This document shows positions 9,489-17,592 of a DNA stretch of 64,000 bases, in pieces. The notes under the pieces were generated by a model, which was not told the DNA's origin, did not search any database, and saw nothing but the letters and a program-made list of their open reading frames with translations. A program made the position numbers and the translations under genes. The DNA comes from JBGPTF01 sp041490445 (lineage in GTDB: Bacteria > Acidobacteriota > Terriglobia > Acidiferrales > UBA7541): positions 186,001-250,000 of the forward strand of contig JBGPTF010000003.1 in the NCBI GenBank assembly GCA_041490445.1. Direction: 5' to 3'. Every line of letters starts with the position of its first letter. The stretch's first letter is position 1.

Positions 9489-10208
9489 TTAGTCACCCTG
9501 TTGTGCCGGACGGTCCTGCGCCGAAAGCGTCGGGCGATTCTGCATCGCGTACAACATCAGTTCCATGCGGCTCGAGATGCCGAGCTTCTCAAACAGACGG
9601 AAGAGGTGATTCTTGACGGTGTGCTCGCTGAGATTGAGCCGGCTGGAGACTTCACGGTTTGTCATCCCTTCCGTTACCAACTGCGAAATCTCGTGCTCTC
9701 GTTTCGTCAGCAGGACTTTCCCCTTGGCGTCCGTAAAGCGCGGGGGATTGGACTGCGCGAGAGCCTCAAGCAGGAACTGTAATTCGCGGGAATTTGCCCA
9801 GATTTGACCCGAGTGCACCGCGCGGACGCACTTGGCCAGTGTCTTGGGCGGATTCGAGCGCGAAAATACTCCTCGTGCTCCGGCACGAAAGGCGCCAACG
9901 ATCATGGGTCTCTCGGCCGAGTCAACTAGAAGAACCGATGCGATACCCGGCTGCCGGAGGCGAAGCTCTTCCAGCGCCTGAAGTGAGGTGTTTGCGCCGC
10001 CTTCGAGGTTGTTGCTGATTAGAGCGACCACCGGCTTACGTTTTCCTGCTTCCCGAAGTGCGTCCTGTGCCGTCTGCACGCAGGCCACAACGTGCAATCG
10101 GTGCGGTGAGCGGTTGAGCGCATCCGCTAATAGTTGGCATCCCATTCGGGAACTCTCTGCCACCAGCACTGCTATCTTTTTGGAGCCTAGCTTTGACACC
10201 TGGGCCAT
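9489..10208 (-). CDS. LuxR-type response regulator with degenerate receiver
   Basis: A 239-residue NarL/FixJ-architecture regulator. The C-terminal HTH is canonical (LTKREHEISQLVTEGMTNREVSSRL then SEHTVKNHLFRLFEKLGI). The N-terminal ~125 residues have the receiver fold pattern, but the acidic pocket is AES rather than ADD. The phospho-acceptor position reads LISNNL instead of LLDL, so the Asp is replaced by Ser. It therefore probably does not respond to phosphorylation by a histidine kinase, and no kinase gene is adjacent. Met at 10208 (MAQVSK) is preferred, as it is where the fold begins. Target genes are unknown. Confidence 0.85.
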   Translation of the reverse strand: MAQVSKLGSKKIAVLVAESSRMGCQLLADALNRSPHRLHVVACVQTAQDALREAGKRKPVVALISNNLEGGANTSLQALEELRLRQPGIASVLLVDSAERPMIVGAFRAGARGVFSRSNPPKTLAKCVRAVHSGQIWANSRELQFLLEALAQSNPPRFTDAKGKVLLTKREHEISQLVTEGMTNREVSSRLNLSEHTVKNHLFRLFEKLGISSRMELMLYAMQNRPTLSAQDRPAQQGD

Positions 10209-10757
10209 CGCATGACCGCCTGTGTCTGGATTACGGAGACTGATGGTATTGTCCCTGAAAAGTCCCACTTTGCAACTTCTAAGGAGGATTCATCGAAAGT
10301 TCGAGTGGTTTTCCCTTGGAAATGCAGGAATAATTGCACATTCTGGCTCAAAATCTCCCGGATGACCTTCGCGCATCGTAGCGTTTTCGCGCGCTCTCTG
10401 GTTCCGAGTTTCAAACTCGATCTGGGAAGGTTCCTCGAAGCTGCTCGAGAATGCCTGCTCGACTAGAGAGGATTGAAAACTATTGGTGCGCATGATAGCA
10501 GCGCAAGAGAAGCTGCTCAAGGTGGCACCGGATTCTCAAACTCGGATGAGTAGTGTCTCCGAAAGTGCACTCCCCACGGCACCTTTCGCATACGGAATCG
10601 TTCCAGTGGTGCGAAAGGAGAGCAAGTTCGGCTGAATGGCTCACATAGACTCCGCAAATAGTCTGCTTTCTGGAGGCTCCTCTGATGCTTCAAGTTGTGG
10701 CAGAGAAAATGCTAGGTCTCTGTCTTTGGAAATGGGTGTGCCGTTGGAGAGGTCTGA
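10209..10757. other. Intergenic region, divergent promoters
   Basis: About 550 bases between divergent genes (LuxR-type regulator on minus, TonB-like protein on plus). It holds one clear inverted repeat at 10582-10618, listed separately. Several open frames are present but none has coding character. Promoters for both genes are expected here; no strong -35/-10 pair stands out. Confidence 0.5.
10582..10618. repeat. 9-bp perfect inverted repeat
   Basis: CCTTTCGCA (10582-10590) and TGCGAAAGG (10610-10618) are exact inverse complements separated by 19 bases. The element lies about 140 bases before the TonB-like gene, with no T-run after it. The spacing fits either a hairpin in a leader RNA or a two-half-site operator; the function is not determined. 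Confidence 0.6.
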
Positions 10758-12464
10758 GTGCCCGCGTACACATTGGGATTGACACCGGCAGGAGATCCAC
10801 ATGGGGGAAACTCCATTCTGGTTCCTGCGGGCGAACGGAACTCCCGATCCATCCCGCGATTCCAAGTGTATGTCCAGCCCCTGTTCCTTGGTTGGTTCGG
10901 CGCGCTGAGAATTCTATTCGAACATGCACCCTCTGTTCATGAACTGCGGACCGTCCGCCTCGCGCGCAGCCTGGCAAAGAACGCGACGGGATCGTCGAAG
11001 CGAGCTCTCTCCGCTTCAGCACTACTGCACATTGGAATTGGACTGTTCTTGCTGCGCATGCCGTTCGGGCTTCTCTTCCCCGAGCACCGGCCGCTTGTTG
11101 TATGGCCGCGAGCCGCGTCGCTTACATATCATCTGACATCCGTCAGTCTTCCACTCAGATTGCCCCGAGTACAGCCGGCCGGTCCGGGCGGCGCCCCGGG
11201 AAGAGGGATTCATTCCGACAAATTGCCAGCGCTCGGCAGCATTGCCTTTCATCCACGCATCACGATCATTTCGAATCCACCGCGCCCAGACAATCGCCGA
11301 CAGACGATTGTGCAGCCCAATACGCCTCCAGACCTACGGATCACGGAAGAATTCAAGCTGCCCAACATCTTGACAGGAAGCTTGCAGCCGCTGCAGAAGC
11401 CCCGGTTAGAAGTGAAGCTTTCGGCCCCGCACGCCTCAGCGCGCACGGACTCGGCGGCTGTGCAGGCTCCGCAGATCGCAGCCGTCCCTAAAGAGATGAC
11501 AGTCCCCCTGCTGGAAGCAACCGTCAGTGCGCCCCGTCTTCCGATGCCGGTCGCATCTTCGCTGGCAGCGCCCCAGGCGCCCAACCGTTCTGCTTCGGGG
11601 AATGGCTTCGCAGAACAGGCCTCAGCGGACGCCGCTGGTAGCGGCCTGCTCATCCTCAGCATCGATCCTGCTTCGACGGGCTCGATTGTGTCCTTGCCGT
11701 TGGGCAACCGTTATGGCGCGTTCTCCATTTCGCCAGGAGGAGGACTGCCGGGCTCTCCCGGCGGGGTCCAGGGGGGTGATCCACAAGGTGGCACAGGTGG
11801 GCCAGGCAACGGGGGCGATGCCAGCGTCGGAGTTGGGGGCGGAAATAACGGCGGAGGAGGCAACGGCGCGGGTGGCATCCCAGTGAGCATCACCGGCTCG
11901 GCGGGCGTCGGTGGCGGAATGAGCCATGGTCTGCTGAATGCGCCCTCGCCGGCCAGTCTCGTCTATGCCGTCACACTGCCGAAACTGCGCAAGCCGTCCA
12001 TGCTGGTCTTCACCGGGCCAATCGGTGGAGGGGGGCTCGGTATCTATGGGGTGCTTCGCTGCGGAAAGATTTACACCTCGTATCTGCCTATGCCAGGGAA
12101 AAGATGGGTGCTGGAATACTGTGCGGCAGGCGCCCTCGCGGAAAAAGCAACGCAGAATGGCGGGACCATCCTAGCCCTTGGCGACCCAGGCCTTGTCGGG
12201 CCTGAAGCAGACGAACAATTCGACTTTCATCGTCCCTTGGTCCCTCCGGAAAAAGCCGACAAATTGATTGTTCTCCACGGTGTGATCCAAGCAGATGGAA
12301 CGGTCGGTGCGCTGCAGGTTCTCCAAGGAGTGGGGGCGGATGCAGACCTTGCAGCCCGGGCGGCGTTTGGGAAGTGGAAATTCAAACCAGCGCTGCGCAA
12401 CGCGAAGCCCATTTCGGTTGAAGTCCTGGTCGGCATCCCCGCAGTCGTTCCCGAAACGCATTAG
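10758..12464 (+). CDS. TonB-like C-terminal domain protein with glycine-rich linker
   Basis: A ~568-residue protein with a likely membrane helix near residues 85-105, a long Pro-rich periplasmic-type region, a Gly-rich stretch (about residues 325-385) and a C-terminal TonB-like domain containing GTVGALQVLQG and AFGKWKFKPAL. TonB C-terminal domains span the periplasm and contact outer-membrane partners, or serve as adaptor domains. No exbB or exbD gene is adjacent, so an energy-transducing role is uncertain. The frame opens at GTG 10758 without a convincing ribosome site; the true start may be downstream near the first helix. It begins the gene series leading to the Tad locus on the same strand. 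Confidence 0.7.
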   Translation: MPAYTLGLTPAGDPHGGNSILVPAGERNSRSIPRFQVYVQPLFLGWFGALRILFEHAPSVHELRTVRLARSLAKNATGSSKRALSASALLHIGIGLFLLRMPFGLLFPEHRPLVVWPRAASLTYHLTSVSLPLRLPRVQPAGPGGAPGRGIHSDKLPALGSIAFHPRITIISNPPRPDNRRQTIVQPNTPPDLRITEEFKLPNILTGSLQPLQKPRLEVKLSAPHASARTDSAAVQAPQIAAVPKEMTVPLLEATVSAPRLPMPVASSLAAPQAPNRSASGNGFAEQASADAAGSGLLILSIDPASTGSIVSLPLGNRYGAFSISPGGGLPGSPGGVQGGDPQGGTGGPGNGGDASVGVGGGNNGGGGNGAGGIPVSITGSAGVGGGMSHGLLNAPSPASLVYAVTLPKLRKPSMLVFTGPIGGGGLGIYGVLRCGKIYTSYLPMPGKRWVLEYCAAGALAEKATQNGGTILALGDPGLVGPEADEQFDFHRPLVPPEKADKLIVLHGVIQADGTVGALQVLQGVGADADLAARAAFGKWKFKPALRNAKPISVEVLVGIPAVVPETH

Positions 12465-12680
12465 CCTGTTCCCTTCGCCTTCAATGTGCAATTCGAGCGG
12501 CGTGGCGCTCCGCCCGCTTCGTACTCCGCCAGTAGAGAAGAACTTCTCTATGAGCTTGGGAGAAGTTCAGCCTGTCTGCTCTTGGGCCGTTCGCTCTCTT
12601 GCAGCTCTCCCATCCATCACTTAGGCTGTACGCAGTATTCGAAGATTCGATCGCCTGGCCTAAGCGGAGGTTCCGACGGC

Positions 12681-13007
12681 ATGAAAGAGAATCGCGCAGT
12701 CGAGCGTTGCCCCTTGCCCGTTCACGTATTCTTTCGCTGGCGGGACGCTCGGGGGAAGCGTCATTGGGGCACAGGAACAGCGCGAGAACTGAGCTGCGAA
12801 GGAATCTTCGTGATCTCTGTGAATTGTCCGCCGGTGATGACCCAAGTGAGATTGGACTTGTCACTGCCGCCACTCGGTGACCACGCGCGCCGTATCCGCA
12901 TCGAGAGCCAGGGGCGTGTTTTGCGGGTCGAGAACAGAGGGAACGCGCCGGAAGGGCAGGGATTTGCCGCTCTCAACGAGACGCTCCGCCTCTGGGATCT
13001 CGTCTAA
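12681..13007 (+). CDS. PilZ-domain protein
   Basis: A 108-residue stand-alone PilZ domain. The c-di-GMP-binding signature is visible as R-A-V-E-R near the N terminus and ELSCEGIF, a slight variant of the (D/N)xSxxG motif with Glu for Asp/Asn. PilZ proteins relay c-di-GMP levels to motility, pili or exopolysaccharide systems. The start at 12681 follows GGAGG by 10 bases. It lies directly before the sigma-54 activator and the Tad pilus genes, while a GGDEF protein sits at the far end, so a c-di-GMP input to pilus formation is a reasonable inference. Confidence 0.82.
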   Translation: MKENRAVERCPLPVHVFFRWRDARGKRHWGTGTARELSCEGIFVISVNCPPVMTQVRLDLSLPPLGDHARRIRIESQGRVLRVENRGNAPEGQGFAALNETLRLWDLV

Positions 13008-13071
13008 CAACCTTGCAACGGACGTTGAGATCAGGCGAAGGCCAGGTAAGCGAACCCGGAGGTGAGCAAAG

Positions 13072-14502
13072 ATGAGCCAAGAGATGACTCACATATGGTT
13101 CTGCAGCCCGGATCCGGGCTTCAGCCAGATCGTTGCCCAGGCTCTGGGACCCGAGTATGAAGTGTTGCGAACTGGAAAACTGGAATTGGCCGGCTCGGAG
13201 GAAACACAGAGTTGGTGCGATGTGATTCTGCTGGACCTTCGGCAAGCAAGCGAGCAGAAAGAGTGTGAGGAAGGATTGCGATTTCTGCACGAGGTCCAGC
13301 AGTCAGACTCTCCGCGCCCCGCCATCGTGATCCTCTGCGAAGATGGGCGCTCGCTGACGTGCCAGGTGATGGAGCACGGCGCGTACGACACAATTGCTAG
13401 CCCGCCCAACATGGCCGAACTGCGGTCGGTACTCGCACGCGCCTACAAATCCCGCCGCGCGGAACAAGAGCTGCATCGGCTCCGCCTTAAGGAGGATCGG
13501 AGCGGTCCCCTGTTTGATCTCGTTGGGGCCTCCGAATGCTTGCGCGAGGTACTCGGCATCGCCCGCAAGCTGGCTGCCTGCGACGTCAGCGTTTTGATCA
13601 CTGGGGAGACCGGAACCGGCAAGGAGTTGATGGCCCGCGCCATCCACCGGCTCAGCGCTCGCGTGACAAATCCGTTTGTGGCCTTCTCGTGCGCGAACCT
13701 GCCGGAAACCCTCGTGGAAGACGAATTGTTCGGCCACGAAAAGGGCGCGTTTACGGGAGCAGTGGTGCAGCGACGCGGCCGCGTAGAAGCCGCCGAGGGC
13801 GGCACGCTTTTCCTCGACGAAATAGGCGACCTGAGTCTCAGCCTACAGCCGAAGCTTTTGCGCGTGCTGCAAGAGCGCACGTTTGAACGCCTAGGCACCA
13901 ACACTCCGCGCTCAGTAAACCTGCGCCTGATCTGCGCCACACATCGCAACTTGGCGGAGATGGTGCAGCAGGGAAAATTCCGTGAAGATCTCTACTATCG
14001 TCTCAACGTGATGCAGTTGCACCTGCCTCCGTTGCGCGAGCGCCGCGATGACATTCCGCTGCTCGCGAATCACTTCCTCGCGCGCTTCGCGGAACAATTC
14101 AACAGGGGCCCGCGCCGCTTTTCACGCGTGGCGCTGCAAGCGCTCGAGGAATACAAGTGGCCGGGAAACGTGCGTGAACTTGAAAACGTGATTCAGCGCG
14201 CGCTGGTGCTTGCCGAGGGTCGCACGATCGAAAGCTGGCATTTGCCCATCGGGATGCGCGGCCCGGGCGAGCAGCCGCGGAGGTTTGTGTCCTATGCCGA
14301 GGAAGTCCGAGAGTTCAAACGTCGGTTGCTGGTGCGAACGCTCCGGGAGAGCGGCTGGAGCAAGGCGGAAGCCGCCCGGACACTCGGTCTGGCGCGGAAC
14401 TATCTCCATCGTCTGATTAACCAACTCGAAATCCAGCCGGAAGAGGAGAATCCGGCGCTACAGATGTTCGACTCCCAGCCGCCGACCGGCCAAGTGATGT
14501 AG
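13072..14502 (+). CDS. NtrC-family sigma-54-dependent response regulator
   Basis: A 476-residue transcription activator with receiver, AAA+ and Fis-type HTH domains. The receiver (1-120) keeps a candidate phospho-Asp near residue 55 (VILLDL). The AAA+ domain shows Walker A GETGTGKE (~178-185), the sigma-54-contacting GAFTGA loop (~225-230), Walker B GGTLFLDEIGD (~243-253) and the arginine-finger region FREDLYYRLNV. The C-terminal HTH contains WSKAEAARTLGLARNYLHRL. All key residues for activating sigma-54 polymerase are intact. No cognate kinase is in the window. A near-consensus sigma-54 promoter at 16439-16454 and a weaker one before flp make it the likely activator of the pilus genes. Confidence 0.93.
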   Translation: MSQEMTHIWFCSPDPGFSQIVAQALGPEYEVLRTGKLELAGSEETQSWCDVILLDLRQASEQKECEEGLRFLHEVQQSDSPRPAIVILCEDGRSLTCQVMEHGAYDTIASPPNMAELRSVLARAYKSRRAEQELHRLRLKEDRSGPLFDLVGASECLREVLGIARKLAACDVSVLITGETGTGKELMARAIHRLSARVTNPFVAFSCANLPETLVEDELFGHEKGAFTGAVVQRRGRVEAAEGGTLFLDEIGDLSLSLQPKLLRVLQERTFERLGTNTPRSVNLRLICATHRNLAEMVQQGKFREDLYYRLNVMQLHLPPLRERRDDIPLLANHFLARFAEQFNRGPRRFSRVALQALEEYKWPGNVRELENVIQRALVLAEGRTIESWHLPIGMRGPGEQPRRFVSYAEEVREFKRRLLVRTLRESGWSKAEAARTLGLARNYLHRLINQLEIQPEEENPALQMFDSQPPTGQVM

Positions 14503-14573
14503 CCTAGCGGTTGCGGGCAGGAGGATCGTGCGGTTGTTTTATCTGCCGGCAGATTACAGGGGACGGGCGCCGA

Positions 14574-15506
14574 GTGGCTTTCCTGAATCAGATCTGTTTT
14601 CCGTTTCTGCTCCGCGCGCAGAAGGCTGACGGAGGCTGGGGCTACCAGCCGGAATCGGAAGGCAGCGTTGAAGCGACTTCGTGGGCTTTGCTCGCGCTCA
14701 CCGCTCACGCCGATAAATACGGGGTCTCCGAAGCCGCAAAACGCGGATGCGAGTGGCTGCTTCGGGCGCAATTGTCCGACGGTTCGTGGCCCGTGTTCGC
14801 GCAGCAGGAAACAGGATGTTGGGTCACAACACTCGCCACTCTTGCCTTGCGCGAATGCGGCAAGGATCCCGGGGCGGTGGCACGCGGACAGCAGTGGCTT
14901 TGCCAGGCCTGGCCCGGCGAAGGCGGCCTGGGCTGGCGGTTACGCCGGAGGATTTTCGGACGGTCGAAAACCGTGCAGCAGGATTTCTCGCTTCGCGGCT
15001 GGAGTTGGACTCCCGGGACAAGCAGTTGGGTCGAGCCCACTGCCTACGCCTTGCTCGCCCTGCGGCAAGTCGCTGCGGGCGTGGATGCGCGGCGCGCGGA
15101 GAAGCGGCGAACCATGGCCGAAGCCATGCTCAAGGATCGAATGTGTCCCGGTGGCGGATGGAACTGCGGCAACCCGCTGGTCTACGGAACGCCCGGCCAG
15201 CCATTGGTGGGCCCGACCGTTTGGGCACTGCTGGCGTTATCCGGAACGGACGAGTCGCCGGAGGTCGGGGAGAGTCTCGAGTGGCTCGAGAGCGCATACA
15301 AAGGAGTTCACGGGCCTGGCTCGCTCGCGCTGGCGCACCTCTGCCTGAATTCGTATGGCCGAGCAACGCGAACGCTCGAAGAGGATCTCGCAAGGCTCTA
15401 TGAAACGAATGAGTTTTTCGGCAAGGTGCACGTGATGGCGTGGTCGGCGCTTGCGCTGGGCGCGTCACGGGAATGGTTCCGCAGGCGTTCGCACGCGGAG
15501 GTTTGA
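14574..15506 (+). CDS. Prenyltransferase/squalene-oxidase repeat protein
   Basis: A ~310-residue protein built from alpha/alpha-toroid repeats like those in squalene-hopene cyclases. Repeats read LRAQKADGGWGY, LLRAQLSDGSWP, CPGGGWNCGNP and similar, each followed by SW/TVWALLAL-type helices. The DxDD catalytic motif of class II cyclases is not seen and the length is about half that of a cyclase. Enzymatic cyclisation is therefore unlikely, and a substrate-binding or scaffold role is possible. GTG at 14574 has a GGGG-type ribosome site; a TTG at 14511 is the alternative. It is 3 bases from the DUF362 gene, so the two form a pair between the sigma-54 activator and the Tad operon. Confidence 0.75.
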   Translation: MAFLNQICFPFLLRAQKADGGWGYQPESEGSVEATSWALLALTAHADKYGVSEAAKRGCEWLLRAQLSDGSWPVFAQQETGCWVTTLATLALRECGKDPGAVARGQQWLCQAWPGEGGLGWRLRRRIFGRSKTVQQDFSLRGWSWTPGTSSWVEPTAYALLALRQVAAGVDARRAEKRRTMAEAMLKDRMCPGGGWNCGNPLVYGTPGQPLVGPTVWALLALSGTDESPEVGESLEWLESAYKGVHGPGSLALAHLCLNSYGRATRTLEEDLARLYETNEFFGKVHVMAWSALALGASREWFRRRSHAEV

Positions 15507-15509
15507 ACG

Positions 15510-16427
15510 GTGGCGATCTCTACGCATTCGCTCGAGCCATCCTTTTCGCGACCGACATCGCGCGTCGCGATCCGCCGCGCGTCGGATTACCAAGCCGATT
15601 TGTCCGGCCTGCTTTTCGAGACGCTACGCGAATTCAAGCTTCCGGTGCAAGGCAAGACAGTCCTATTGAAGCCGAATTTCGTGAGCGCCGATCCTGCGGG
15701 GATCATCAACACGCACCCAGCGGTGGTTGCGGCCGCACACGAAACGTTTCTGCTGTTGGGCGCGGCGGATGTGCGGATTGGCGAAGGCCCCGCACTCGAG
15801 CGGGACACGGAAGCCATCCTTGAAATCATGGGGATGAGAGATTTTCTCCGTCCGATCCGGAAAGTTTTCGTCGATTTGAACACCGATGAAGTTAGCTCGG
15901 TGCGTTTGCGCACGCGCGCGTCATCGCTGAAGGAGATGTATCTTCCGAAAACGGTCCTCGGCGCGGATTTCGTCGTCTCCATTCCGAAGATGAAGACCCA
16001 TCATTGGGCGGGCGTCACGTTGTCGCTGAAGAACATGTTCGGCATCGTGCCGGGATGCTGCTATGGCTGGCCGAAGAACATTCTTCACTGGGCAGGCATC
16101 AGCCGCGCCGTCCTCGATTTGAACAGCACCGTGAGACCAGACTTCGCGATCGTGGACGGCATCGTAGGAATGGAAGGCGACGGACCAACCCAGGGAGAAG
16201 CCAAGGCCAGCGGCGTGCTTGTCCTGGGGGATGATCCCGTGGCGGTGGATGCGACCTGTGCACGGGTAATGGGACTGGTGCCCGAGCGCATCGATTACCT
16301 CGCCCGGGCGGCCGTCCTTCTGGGCCACATCAAGGCAGAGAAGATCCAGCAGATAGGTGAGAGCTGCGAAAGCGTTCGCACCCCATTCCGAGTGATCGAG
16401 ACATTCTCGAACTTGAGGGCTTTGTGA
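15510..16427 (+). CDS. DUF362 domain-containing protein
   Basis: A 305-residue DUF362 protein. The conserved blocks LLKPNFVS, THPAVVAA, DFVVSIPKMKTHHWAGVTLSLKNMFG and VDGIVGMEGDGP are all present. DUF362 members are often fused to ferredoxin domains. This one has no CxxCxxC cluster motif, so any redox role would need a partner. The GTG start at 15510 follows the preceding stop by 3 bases, indicating co-transcription with the squalene-cyclase-repeat protein. Its biochemical function is unknown. It ends 11 bases before the sigma-54 promoter of the Tad genes. Confidence 0.85.
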   Translation: MAISTHSLEPSFSRPTSRVAIRRASDYQADLSGLLFETLREFKLPVQGKTVLLKPNFVSADPAGIINTHPAVVAAAHETFLLLGAADVRIGEGPALERDTEAILEIMGMRDFLRPIRKVFVDLNTDEVSSVRLRTRASSLKEMYLPKTVLGADFVVSIPKMKTHHWAGVTLSLKNMFGIVPGCCYGWPKNILHWAGISRAVLDLNSTVRPDFAIVDGIVGMEGDGPTQGEAKASGVLVLGDDPVAVDATCARVMGLVPERIDYLARAAVLLGHIKAEKIQQIGESCESVRTPFRVIETFSNLRAL

Positions 16428-16438
16428 GGGATTTGGTT

Positions 16439-16454
16439 TGGCATGAACTTTGCA
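16439..16454 (+). promoter_or_regulatory. Sigma-54 promoter of the Tad operon
   Basis: TGGCATGAACTTTGCA matches the consensus TGGCACGnnnnTTGCW at all defined positions but one (T for C at position 6), with correct GG-GC spacing. Transcription would begin near 16465, leaving a short leader with GGAG at 16470-16473 before the ATG at 16484. It sits directly downstream of the DUF362 stop and upstream of the first tadE gene, close to a sigma-54 activator gene. Confidence 0.8.
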
Positions 16455-16483
16455 GTAGTAAGACGATGCGGAGTTGTCGCTCG

Positions 16484-16978
16484 ATGTGCAAGAATTTGAA
16501 CATTCGGTTGCAAAGTGCTCCAGCGCGTTGCCAGAGAAGCTGGGCTACTGAGACTGGCGCGGAGTTGGTGGAAGCAGCGTTTATCCTTCCACTCCTGCTT
16601 ACACTTTTGTTTGGAATTTTCTGGATCGGCCGGGCTTACAACGTCTACCAGACGATCACGCGTGCAGCACGCGAAGGGGCTCGGGTTGCGGTCGCACCGA
16701 GCTGTGCTACCTGCGGGAATTCGTTTCCGAGTAATTCCTCGGTGACCTCGGCAATCAACGACGCCTTGCAAGCCGCGTCGCTCGATCCGGCAAACGTGAG
16801 CCCTGCTATCAGCATTACGAGACAACTAGTGCTCAATCCGACGGATCCGGCGGCCAACCGCGTGCAAGGGATCGTGATCACCTTCGGGTATCCGTTCAAA
16901 CTCGTTATTCCGTTCACTCCGGTCAACCTGACGCAGATCACCATCAATACCAAAGTTCAGATGAGGCAGGAGTTCTGA
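16484..16978 (+). CDS. TadE-like pilus assembly protein
   Basis: A 164-residue pseudopilin-like protein. The N-terminal segment GAELVEAAFILPLLLTLLFGIFWIGRAY is the TadE signature: a short polar leader, Glu-containing start and one hydrophobic helix. The remainder is a periplasmic beta-rich domain with two cysteines (CATC). TadE proteins are processed by the prepilin peptidase and help assemble Flp pili. The ATG at 16484 is chosen because it lies just downstream of the predicted sigma-54 start site and has GGAG; earlier in-frame starts (16424, 16466) would fall outside or at the very end of the transcript. Five bases separate it from the next gene. Confidence 0.85.
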   Translation: MCKNLNIRLQSAPARCQRSWATETGAELVEAAFILPLLLTLLFGIFWIGRAYNVYQTITRAAREGARVAVAPSCATCGNSFPSNSSVTSAINDALQAASLDPANVSPAISITRQLVLNPTDPAANRVQGIVITFGYPFKLVIPFTPVNLTQITINTKVQMRQEF

Positions 16979-16982
16979 CATC

Positions 16983-17579
16983 GTGAAGCCAGCGCAAGCG
17001 ATGAACGAAAAGATCTGGCAGAGGCTCAGGCGCGCCGGTGGGATGTTGCTGCGGAGGCGCGATGGCGCACAGTTGGTAGAGTTCGCCGTTGTGATGCCCT
17101 TGCTGGTCGTTCTCCTCGTCGGCATCACTGATTTTGGGACGGCCTGGGTGCTGAAGGACAAGCTGTCTAGTGCCGCGCGGGACGGAGCCCGGGTCGCGGC
17201 CAACCAACCAAACGACGTTTTGTTGGGCCCGCCACCGCCTTCTGTCACTGCGGTACGAGATATCGTGGTCAATTACCTGACCAATGCCAATCTGACGACG
17301 TGCACGGTTGGGACCGCCGCGTCCTCCGCCGGGGCGCTTGCCTGGAGCTACTCCTCTGCCACCACGGGTTGTTCTGCTTTCTTGCTGAAGATCGAACGCG
17401 GCTTCACCTACACGATGACTTCCGGCTCGAACACGTTTACCGTGTCGAACACTCGCGTCACGATCAGCTACCCCTACAATTGGAGCTTCGGCCGCATCGC
17501 TAAGCTCATCGCTCCCAGCTCGAACTTTGGTGATGCCGTGACGATCACGACATCCGTGACGATGCCGAACTTGAATTAG
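16983..17579 (+). CDS. TadE/TadF-like pilus assembly protein
   Basis: A 198-residue second TadE-type protein. After a basic ~28-residue leader comes GAQLVEFAVVMPLLVVLLVGITDFGTAW, the conserved Glu plus hydrophobic helix, then a secreted domain with paired cysteines. It starts at GTG 16983, five bases after the preceding gene, and is followed by tadG, so it belongs to the same operon. Two different TadE-type proteins followed by TadG is the common order in Tad loci. It could equally be called TadF; sequence alone does not decide. Confidence 0.85.
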   Translation: MKPAQAMNEKIWQRLRRAGGMLLRRRDGAQLVEFAVVMPLLVVLLVGITDFGTAWVLKDKLSSAARDGARVAANQPNDVLLGPPPPSVTAVRDIVVNYLTNANLTTCTVGTAASSAGALAWSYSSATTGCSAFLLKIERGFTYTMTSGSNTFTVSNTRVTISYPYNWSFGRIAKLIAPSSNFGDAVTITTSVTMPNLN

Positions 17580-17592
17580 GAGAAGACCGGCC

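Noticed and set aside
11700..11890. Glycine-rich DNA in the TonB-like gene as a repeat or CRISPR-like array
   Set aside because: No regular period or spacer pattern; it is low-complexity coding sequence.
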